Of a DNA stretch of 64,000 bases, positions 26,040-36,700 are shown in pieces (the stretch's first letter is position 1; each line of letters opens with the position of its first letter). A model generated the notes under the pieces. That model saw only the letters and a list, made by a program, of their open reading frames with translations. It did not search any database and had not been told where the DNA came from. Made by a program: the position numbers and the translations under genes. The DNA is from Spisula solida (Eukaryota > Mollusca > Bivalvia > Venerida > Mactridae), in the NCBI GenBank assembly GCA_947247005.1, contig OX365959.1:32818148-32882147 (forward strand), given 5' to 3'.

Positions 26040-26340
26040 GGTGGGCGAAGAATTTTTCAATGTTTGAATAAAATTGGTGCATTTTCCTGCACATTTAACT
26101 TTAAAATCAGACCTAAAAATGATTAAAGTAATGCTACTTATGCATTATTAGATCTAGATAATCTGATCATTAATGTTTTACCGTTCTAACATTAATTATT
26201 AAGAAATCTAAATTTGTACAAACATGATTTTTTCACACCCCTCCCTATAAGATGCCCTTCCTGCGAAGATTTTTTCAATGTTTGAATAAAATGGTGCAGT
26301 TTCCTGTTAGACCTAAAAATAATAATGTAGTACTAGATGA
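26040..26340 (+). repeat. Diverged direct repeat, about 235-bp offset
   Basis: tttttcaatgtttgaataaa is followed by tggtgca-tttcctg and agacctaaaaat, at about 26053 and again at about 26273. Intergenic, no gene seen. Confidence 0.6.
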
Positions 26341-26627
26341 ACATTTAAAAATGTTAATATGTTTCATGTTAAAGTGTTACAATTAATAAAATAAGAAATC
26401 AAAATTGATACATGAATAAAGAAAAATGATAATTATGTAATGTAATGACTTGTAATGCGATTTCCTGCACTATATACATTTTAACTTAAATATTCGAATA
26501 TAAAATTGTACATTTAATTCATCAAACAAATTTCAATGAAATGCTCTAATGGGATTAAGGGAGTAGAGTCTAATCTTTAGTTAAAAAGCGTGTTTTGTCT
26601 TCAAATTAAAGTTGTTGAATAAAATAA

Positions 26628-27135
26628 GCATTGTATTATGATGCACTGCATGTACTCTTTAAGTTTAACCCAAAATAAATAATAATAAAGTGAATTTATT
26701 GAAGCATGACAGCAATTTTATAGCAAATCTTACTCGTTTACAAACAAAGTCAAAGTTTGTTGTCGTGAACATAGCCAATAGTATAAGGAACAAACTCTTA
26801 CAAAGTAATAATTATGAAACAAATTCATGAACTTGTATCATGCAAAAAATCAATGATCATCAATGACCTTGCAAACCGAAAGTAGAAAAATGGCAATGTT
26901 TCTTGAATATCTTTGTAAGTATACATTTTTCAGTCTTAAACTAAGTAAGAGTTTGTTCCCTGAGTTATATTGTAAGAATGATACACATTTTAGTAAGTAC
27001 CCTTTGGCAGTTTTTGGGTTTGCGAACGAGCAAGATTTACAATGAGAATGCTGTTATACTTCAATAAATTCACTTTATTAATATTCATTTTTTGTTTAAC
27101 TTCAAGGGTATATGTATTGCATCAGAATGCTATGT
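26628..27135. mobile_element. Foldback MITE with long inverted arms
   Basis: Arms of about 170 bp: aaagtgaatttattgaagca (left) mirrors cttcaataaattcactttat (right), and ggaacaaactctta mirrors taagagtttgttcc. The loop is about 150 bp. It ends about 0.3 kb before the flotillin promoter region. Confidence 0.75.
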
Positions 27136-27558
27136 TAATGTACCCATCAAATATCAAATGCATTTGAAAAAAGCATGCACCCACCAACTATATATCATAC
27201 TCCCAATACAATACAAAGTTTATAACCATTGATATCATTATGTAATCTGTCGGACCATCTTAAATCAACCTTAATTTTTTATCAGTTGCAAAAATCACAC
27301 CTCCACAGCAGCAGGTCCTGTTGTCAGAGAGCTAGATTAGTCATGCCTGAGGGCTATCGAATCAGGATGTCATATAGACTGTCCAATATACATGTCACTA
27401 CCAGTATGGTAGATGCCAAGAGATTTAGTTAGCCCCCAATCCATTCATTCAAAATGGTATACAGCTTCAGCCCCAAACCCCCCCCCCCCCACCAAATACG
27501 GGCATGTACAAATGTGGGGATCGATTTCCATGAGTCCGGTGTTCCGGTCAGCACGGAA

Positions 27559-27587
27559 TTTAGCAATACGAATATGTTATTGCTAAA
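27559..27587. promoter_or_regulatory. 10-bp perfect inverted repeat near the flotillin promoter
   Basis: TTTAGCAATA and TATTGCTAAA face each other across a 9-bp spacer, just upstream of the CCAAT box. It could bind a dimeric factor; that is inference from symmetry and position only. Confidence 0.35.
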
Positions 27588-27595
27588 TAATATTC

Positions 27596-27605
27596 AGCCA
27601 ATCAG
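27596..27605 (+). promoter_or_regulatory. CCAAT box upstream of flotillin-1
   Basis: AGCCAATCAG lies about 95 bp before the flotillin start codon. This is a good match to the NF-Y binding CCAAT consensus and is suitably placed for a TATA-less housekeeping promoter. No clear TATA box was seen at a useful distance. The transcription start is not determined. Confidence 0.45.
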
Positions 27606-27698
27606 AATCGAGAATTGTATCAGTGCGGAAGAGGCCATTTCGCAAGAAGATCGTGTTTATTGAATTTCGACAGTCATTTTAGACAATAATCTGTGAAA

Positions 27699-27744
27699 AT
27701 GGGCTTCGAAACGTGTGGACCGAATGAAGTAATGGTGGTTTCAG
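27699..27744 (+). CDS. FLOT1: Flotillin-1 coding exon 1 (start codon exon)
   Basis: Encodes [15 protein letters not shown] plus the first base of a Gly codon, followed by the donor gtacgt. The TCGPNE and VVSG block is the flotillin N-terminus. The start is chosen because the ATG sits in a good context (A at -3, G at +4) and begins exactly where flotillins begin. Gly2 makes a possible N-myristoylation site (MGxxxC), which is known in flotillin-2 and would be notable in a flotillin-1; this is inference. Phase 1 at the 3' end matches exon 2. Confidence 0.95.
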
Positions 27745-30700
27745 GTACGTTGTTTCGTTCTGCTTAATATGCATGCGAACTTACCTGCAATATTGTGACA
27801 TTTCATACGTAAAATTAGTGTGAAGAGACGATCAACAAATTCGGGATAAAGTGGGTCATCTGTCAGCCTCCAACTGTCAGCATTCATTCTGTTCTTGGAT
27901 TCATATTACATATCGGGGAGGATATATTGTTATACATGTATGTTTTGTTAAGAAGAATACAATAGTTTAAATTAATACATTGTATTATCATTGTCTTACC
28001 AAGAAGTTTACTGATTGTTGACAGTGACACCATTCTCGTCCTGACATCATGCACCAGTCTCGAGAGTCAGATCATGTGTCCACCATCAAGATGTTGTGGG
28101 TGGGGTTAGATCCCTGTCCAATTAGCGTAAGTTAGGAAGAGACTAGTCATGAAAATTTAGTATAGTTCAAGAGTCTCAGGCTGCAAAAATATTGTGGCTA
28201 GATAAAAAAATCACCAGCGTACAGGCAGGCGTCCTACATCCGGACACTTTTGGCATATTTTTCACCATAACTCGAGAAATGTGTAAATCAAGTCATTGAA
28301 ATTTCACCTGAACGAAGCTAGGTTCGTTACTGAACTGAAGAGCTAATTTGTTTACTTCTAAAAATAGATCAAGTGCATTTTTGAGGGCCGTTGTAGGGGT
28401 CACTACATCAGTGCTCCAGCTAGGGCGGAATAGCAGGGCGCTGCGCCCTGCCTCTTGTTACTAGCGCCCTGCCGTTTTCGAAAGCGCCCCGTGCCCTTTT
28501 ATCTTGATCATACGAGTGCCTTCTTCTTTTAAAAAGCCGCTATCGCAATAAACAAGATAATGACCCCTTCCGTTGTTATATCGTTAATCCTACGACCCCC
28601 TGTGACGGTGAGCATCGAGTCGGTTAACATTGACCAGCCTCCGTATACACGCTAATCGACCTTTACAAACTGTCAATCACAGCGCTAACTAACGTTGAGT
28701 GACAAATTAGGGCATTACTATGAGAAACACTCTTAAAAGTAATAACATTGGAGGCGGGGCTTGCTGCATCTGCAACGGCTATCAACCAATGAGATCGTGT
28801 CTCACGTTCGCGCATATGCAATGTGTGGATAGCTTATTGGCATTTATCAAAGTAAATTAGATCACCGATTGTCCGTGAATTTTGTCAAGTCAAGTAAAAA
28901 ACAGAGAGGGCACCTTCCAATTTCAACAGAAATGTTTAACAAAAGTAAATTATCAATTCATTCTTACACTTCGAAGTTTAATTTAACGTGCATGCTTTAA
29001 CGCACATTTTAAGATCTTGCGGGGAAATAAACGCCCGCTAATCACCAGATCTAACTAACCTTTATTTACCAATGTAACCCCGTTGACTAGCATGTTTAAT
29101 CCTCCATAAAATATATGTGGTGAATCCAAAAGAAAATTCAACGCACAGAGCACTAAGTCCTCGACTCATCGCCATATAAAAAGTTAATTCACCAGAGAAA
29201 CGTGTAAACTCCAGTCAGTTACACAGTGACGTCATATGTAAAACTCACGCGTGTAGAGACTTGGGCGTTCTGTAAATCATCACAGTGTACACGTTATATT
29301 TTTGGATGATGTTAAAATTAATCTTAATGAATTAAATCGCGCCTTGAAAGTCTTTGACAAAGTATTAACCATTGGAAAGTTATTGTGATTTTGACGAGAT
29401 TCAGATAATCAAGATCCGCCATTGTTGACAATTCTCGTAAGTTCTAAAGTTGGACAATTTTCAATCTCGTTCAATCCTTCAATACTTATGTTAGATTATA
29501 AATCATTTGCCGTGAAAAGTCTTGTTTCCTTAAGACAATACTATGGAGATATCAACAATAGATCGTTGTAAAAACTTTAGATAGAAATCTATGAAGATTC
29601 ACGGGATCTACGTAAATTTTCGTATTCACTACGTCGATTAATTGCCGTACGCGCAAGTTTGCCGAATTTCGATCTCATTGAGTAGGATCTAAAAACCTTT
29701 TTGGCATAGATCTACTTATTCTATTCCTTTGAAGGCTTCTTTAAATCTGTGCTTCCATGATATGAGATCGCTCGGAAATTACTTTTGTTTTCGGTTAGTG
29801 ATAAAACTCACGCCCCGTCCGTAGCGTTGTGTAGGAGAAATTTTATGAGAAAATCGTATTTATAATGTTTTACATCGTAGGCCTACAATTAAACAGTTAA
29901 TGAATCATGATGTCAAAAGAATAAACATTAACTTGGGCTAGTACAATGGTGTTTGTGAATTGAAAGAATAGTCAGAGTTGATTATATATTGCATGTTGCA
30001 CAGTATTTGGGCAAATTACAGAAAAACAGGTGTACGAGGCCATAATTTTTTTCCCTTTTAGTTTTTTTTCGAATTATTTTCTGTATTTATTGCATCAAAG
30101 GGTATTACAGATGTTTCTATGGTTTTCGTTCAATGTCACATCTTCAGAATTTAGTATCAGGCCTTAGAACATGCGAAAAATGGCCATTTTTGCATGTAAT
30201 GAGTTAGCATCACATTTTTACCCTTTAAACAACATGAACTGTGTTTTGTATATTACTAAATGTACACTTTATATTAACTTCCCTGCACAGGCAAATTTGT
30301 TCTCTTCCAATGAGGTATAAACCATAGATTTTGGTAAATTTATTATTGTTCTACATCATTTTAAGTAAAAAGGTACTCGTGTACACAGGTCCATTTTGAG
30401 AGAGTACTTCATTTAATAAAATGCTGGGGAAAAAATAATTAAAGAATTTATAGCAAGATTTGTTTCATATTTTTATCTGGGAATAATCATTGATTTGAAT
30501 AAAAAACACTTCTGGTAAATCAAAAGAGCAGTAATTTTGAATTTACAAATTTTGTGTTTCAAAATTTGTGGTTCAAAATTTGTTTGTCACAGGAAATCTG
30601 TAATGTTCTGGTATGTTTAAAAACTAGAGAACTTAAACTTTAATTTGGTAGCAATGTCATGAAAGTGAATTAATTTATTAAATCCATAAGGCCTCAGAAG

Positions 30701-33700
30701 TAGTAGCTACTGTAAAATCATTAATTTTCGTGGGGGATTAAATTTCGTGGATTTCGTGGATGAACTAAACCACGAAATCAAATCCCAACGAAATATTTAA
30801 CCAATTGATATGTAAATTGAAAATGTTCAAATTTACGGCGACCGCCATTTTCGTTTACAAATTACAGGTTTAAATAAGTCTCTTTATGTTTCTAGGATTT
30901 TGGTAGTTTACTTACAGCATAAAACATAATAAATTTTATCAGACTGTCAATTAATTACCAGATCAAAAAATATTAAGTTTCCATTAAGAATTACATTTTT
31001 TTCTGAATTCATTGTGACTTCATAAACTATACGTTGTTTAAACTGCGTATGCTCCAATAACTGAGTGTAAAGCAGCTTCCACTACATCTGCATACAGGTA
31101 AACTTGCACAGCACCACTATGTCTATTTTTAGACGTGTCAAATACTGCAATCAATTTCAGCTTGACCCAAAGTGTTTAACACACATTTATAAATTGCATG
31201 CGCCATGTAAACAATAGAAATGATAACACTTGTGGATTTTAAAATAGGGTGTTAGGTAATCGTTATATCGTATATTGTGTATCATCCATGCAATAAACAG
31301 TTTGACATTATTAGTAGGATTATCAATATGAATTGCGATCTAAATGATAAACAATGATAAGCTATGTTGTTTAAAGAATAGCGTATTGGGAGGGTTTAAG
31401 CATCAATCCATGTTTGCTTGTCAGTTCATTAACAGACTTATGTATATTAACAATATTATTTATAAGCATTGGTTGATGTTTTAATAGTGGAATTCTGATC
31501 ATTAGTGAAGGTTTTGACCCGATTTTTTTTACGGTTTTGACCCGATTTTTTTTACTGAAATACGAAATCCACGAATTTACGTCCCCACGAAATGGTCTTT
31601 TTCACCAAAACCACGAAATTTCATCCCATCGAAATTAAATGATTTTACAGTATATATGTATATTTTTCTCAAATATAGTCTGATTTAAAAGTTTAAAATA
31701 TTATTGATATTTATATCAATATAATTCGAAATAATTACATCATGTTGTGAAACTAGAAAGCTTCTTCTTTAATTTGATATGAATGTTTTTAGAAATATAT
31801 ACTTTAAACCATAGATTCGTGAAATTATTTTATTATTTGATATAGAATAAGGACACATAACCCCCAAATAACGAGAATGTGTGTATTTCCCATCAAAAAT
31901 GATTGTGAAGTGTTTTAATAATATTGAACATGTTGTTTTGGTCTATGTAATAGTTATATAGCGCTTTTCAGTTGATATCCTTGTGGTGCTAATTGCATTC
32001 AATCTCCAAAGCTTATAAATTTTTTTTTAAATATATGTACTGTAGGGTCCGGACAGCTATTGTAAATCATGATAGATCGATACATGTACCAATTTATTTC
32101 AAAGTATCTATAGGTCAGAGACCTGTCGGATATATACACATTACTACAAAACATTTATAGCAATTATGTATAAAACTAACTGACCCCATACTGTTCCCCT
32201 GTCCTGACGGAAACCACTATGTGTCACATTGATTATTGACAATTAACAAGATACCGCGGTATATCACTGGTCCCCCGACTGATGTCCGAGATACGAATCT
32301 AAACGAGATCATCAAAGTATAATTATAACACATTGGAATTTTAACTAACTTATAATCTAGGGCTTATTTATTTCTTGTATAATGGTGCATATAAAATATG
32401 TGTAGCCCACATTATTGCACTTGACCCGACAGTTTTAACGTTATGTTAGAAAACGATATTTATTTACTTGATAACGGGTGATTCAAAGACCTAAGTTATT
32501 TTTAGGTCTTTGCATGATTGACTGATTGTACATTAGAAATGTGTTGATATGCTGACTGTCAATGACAAACCATGTATTACGTAGCGATGTGGGATTTGAA
32601 AGATTCACATTCATCTATTTTAACGTAGCGCTAATTTTTTGCGGAAGTTGCAATCGAATACAGACTCAGTCGTAAGTAATCAACAAAATGTATGTCCCCG
32701 CTATAAGCAATAGATCACACGGAAGACATCAATAAAAACACGACGCAGAAAATCAGGAGGTCTTGTAACTTTACTTAAATAATATTTTACGCACATTTGA
32801 ATTCGATTATTTATTAAACACACGATCATACGAACGTTTATGGAAGATGAAATGCTATAGTGTATGGAAGATTCCATTATAGATCTACTGTGTATATGTA
32901 AATATATGCATTAACCCCGACTGATGTCCGAGATACGAATCTAAACGAGATCATCAAAGTATAATTATAACACATTGGAATTTTAACTAACTTATAATCT
33001 AGGGCTTATTTATTTCTTGTATAATGGTGCATATAAAATATGTGTAGCCCACATTATTGCACTTGACCCGACAGTTTTAACGTTATGTTAGAAAACGATA
33101 TTTATTTACTTGATAACGGGTGATTCAAAGACCTAAGTTATTTTTAGGTCTTTGCATGATTGACTGATTGTACATTAGAAATGTGTTGATATGCTGACTG
33201 TCAATGACAAACCATGTATTACGTAGCGATGTGGGATTTGAAAGATTCACATTCATCTATTTTAACGTAGCGCTAATTTTTTGCGGAAGTTGCAATCGAA
33301 TACAGACTCAGTCGTAAGTAATCAACAAAATGTATGTCCCCGCTATAAGCAATAGATCACACGGAAGACATCAATAAAAACACGACGCAGAAAATCAGGA
33401 GGTCTTGTAACTTTACTTAAATAATATTTTACGCACATTTGAATTCGATTATTTATTCAACACACGATCATACGAACGTTTATGGAAGATGAAATGCTAT
33501 AGTGTATGGAAGATTCCATTATAGATCTACTGTGTATATGTAAATATATGCATTAACCCTGAATGATTTCTTTGTTACAATAAAGGGTGTATCTTTCGAG
33601 CCAGGTCATTCCCGATTTGTGCAAAAACTATACATAAATAGCTATTTAGATAAAAAGAAACATTTTGATTGAGCGGCAAAATTACGCTTGTGAGTGTCTG

Positions 33701-36700
33701 CTTGGCTTCGATTTAGTAACTGTTTACGTAAAATTCTTCAATTAAAAACCATCGATTTGATCGAGTTTTAAGTAGGCACATTATTATGTTTCACAAAATT
33801 TTCAAAACATTGGTTAAAAGCGAAATATTTAACGGAATTGTATCAAGAGCATCACATGACATCTCCGTATTAGACGCCATTTATATGAAAGCTTGTCTTG
33901 CGTAGCAACAACAATACCCGTAACTATAGGGGGCGTGGCTACGAAGCGTCTGCAGAAAGGTCAATTGTCAGATACTCACCAGTTTGATTTCAGTCATTAT
34001 TTCAGATAGATACATACAATAGACCAATTTCAGTAAGTTCATAATCTATATAATTCCTTGTAAAAACATAGGCAGCTGTCACCAAGTTACATGACCCCTA
34101 ATTGTGCAGCTATTGTCCCCAAAACCAGTAATTAACAATATACCAATATACAACCCTTTCAAGTCTAAGGCGTTTTATGGTCTATTTCCTGCGTCTTGCA
34201 GCTTCAATAATTGATAATCAATTTCTTGTAAAAACATAGATCCCTGTAAGGATTTGAGCAAGGATTATGCAATATTACCTAATTGGGAGGAGTTATTTAA
34301 AAACTGTAAAGATAATTTCACACTGTAGTTAAACTGTGGGAGGGGCTATTAGTCTCTTAGACAGTATTGCTCTGTGCATTATGGGAGGAGCTCAATATTG
34401 TTTGATTTGAAAATATTAAAGTATTGTATACTATAGACATACTGATCACATAATAGGCAATTAAGTTGCTTTTAAATATGATATTGCAACCATGAATGCT
34501 CTAGAAAAACACGGTTTATCGGGAAATGTTTCATATATGGGACAATAAGTGAAATTGCGCAAGGTAGCGTGCCAGTTACCCACTCTTTGTTTTGGTAATT
34601 GAGGTAACTTGCCCTATATCTATGGTAACTCAGACTATAGCATAATGTGGCAAAATTATGCTAAATATGACAAGACCTGGACCCTTCCATTTCTAGTTAC
34701 CAGGTAACTGCACTGTTTCTTTGGTAACTTGGAGGTAACTCTTGCATTTCAATGGTAACTGCCATCAATGGAAAAAGACCCTTCCTGTTCTAGTTACCAG
34801 AAGAGAACAAGACATTGTTTGTGCGTAACGTCCGTCCCCTGTAAATATAACGTCCGTCCCCTATTTTCAGGATCATATTTATAGATCATACTTTGTTTCA
34901 ATGGACAAATTATTGAGTAAACTTGTATAACTTTAATACTATGTATTCAATTATTTATCATAAACGGGCGGGCGGCGGCGTCCAGCAGTTTGTCTGTACT
35001 CTAGCGCTCAGAGTGTTCATCCGATCGTCTTCAAACATTGTGACAATGCTTATAGACATAATATCTAGGCCAAGTTCGATTATGGGCCAAATCAGCCTAG
35101 GCCTTATTTGGTTATGGGCCTTTAATTACCAAATAAGTATGAAATTGGCCTTGTCTGTGCTCTAACCCAAACAGTTTTCATCCGATCGTCTTCAAACTTT
35201 GTGACAATGCTTATGGGCATAGTATCTAGGCCAAGTTCGATTATAGGCCAAATCGGCCTAGGCGTCATTTGGTTATGGGCCTTTAATTACCAAATAAGTA
35301 TGAAATTGGCCTTGTCTTTGCTCTAACGCAAACAGTTTTCATCCGATCGTCTTCAAACTTTGTGACAATGCTTATGGGCATAATATCTAGGCCAAGTTTG
35401 ATTAAAGGCCAAATTGGCCTAGGCCTTATTTGGCTATGGGCCTTTAATTACCAAATAAGTATGAAATAGGCCTTGTATGTGCAAACAGTTTCCATTCGAT
35501 CATCTTCAAACTTTGTGACAATGCCTTATATCTAGGCCAAATTCGATTATATTTTTTTTTTTAATTTTTTTTTTTTTTTAATTTGTATATTTTTATTTTG
35601 CCCTGAGACTCACCATGCTCCGAGACGGGCGTATTTTGTGACATTTTGGCTCTTGTTTTAAATTAACCAATATAATAGATACATGATTGTACTCATATAA
35701 AACACATGATTTGACATAAAAATATTAAACTTTATTTTTTGACCTTGATGCTAACACAATTTGCCCAAATACTGTGCACCAGGCACTATACAAGTAGATC
35801 AATAGTTTGGCATAGTGCATATGTATGTTTAAATGACATGTTTTGTGATCTTTACTTCATTTTGTACAAAATACTTTTTACCTTTTAATGAAAAGGTTTA
35901 TTTCAAATATTTGCTTACTGGAGAAACATCACAATTTCCGTAAACACAGGAGATGCCATAAGCCGACTGTAAAACTTTTCTTGGGGGAGGACCCCCCATC
36001 CCCCCCTAAGGCGGGCGGGGGACACCCCCCCCCCAAAGTGCTCTTTTTAAAAACTTGCACCCTGCCCTTTTACAAATCCTAGCTGGAGCACTGTACATCT
36101 CCCAACAGGACCATAATTACGAAAAAGGCGTCAAATATCGAATTAAACTGTGTAATGAATCAAGGGAGAGCACAAGTAAACAGTTTGTACAAAATTTGTA
36201 CGATTTATCTCCCGTGAATATTGGAAAACTATCATTCGAAACTTAGCGGTAAAATTTTAAACGTTCACTTTTCAAAGCGGACATTTTGATACAAAATGAC
36301 GTTGTACGATGTTTTTGAAACCCGCACATACTTTACTAAAGCTGTATTTTCCTGGTTTATCTGTTAAAAAACATTACATCGGCTTACCTCATATTTAGCA
36401 TAAGGACCGTAGTTTACATTTGGGGGCTGCGCAGACGTATTGCGCATGCGCAGTTATACGATTTTCGACTTCTCTGTAATGTAAACAAGCTTCGCGAGTG
36501 CAGACGAAATAAATGTGACATTTCTTGTAAAATATTTAACTTTAATCGTTACTACTTCGTTGTGTTGACAAAAATCAAGCGTCTAATTGATTGACAACCG
36601 ATGATCAAAATTAATGGCCGCTATAAAGCGTTTTTGAGTCTGTCCGGATAGTTGGTCGTCCGGATTTGGTGGTCGCCTGCCAGTACTGGGTAGACTCAAA

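Larger units (their letters stand above)
23952..27450. other. Flotillin upstream region, no other gene seen
   Basis: Contains a MITE fragment, a diverged direct repeat and the foldback element. The 24.5-24.8 kb open frame has no recognisable domain. 5' untranslated exons of flotillin could lie here but cannot be seen. Confidence 0.5.
28409..36093. mobile_element. 7.7 kb TIR transposon (hAT-like ends) in flotillin intron 1, no transposase seen
   Basis: The termini CAGTGCTCCAGCTAG and CTAGCTGGAGCACTG are perfect 15-bp inverted repeats, flanked by TACAT on both sides (28404-28408 and 36094-36098). CAG-CTG ends with NCTCC are hAT-like, although classical hAT duplications are 8 bp. No long open frame or transposase motif is visible inside, so it is non-autonomous or decayed. 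It contains a 945-bp MITE, a 642-bp tandem duplication and a 161-bp repeat array. Confidence 0.75.
28219..36686. mobile_element. Outer TIR element in intron 1, interrupted by the 7.7 kb element
   Basis: GTACAGGCAGGCGTCCTACA at the left resembles the reverse complement of the right end ggtggtcgcctgccagtac, and CCGGAC words also mirror. Removing the nested 28409-36093 element leaves about 0.8 kb. No clear target duplication was seen, so the boundaries are tentative. Confidence 0.45.
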
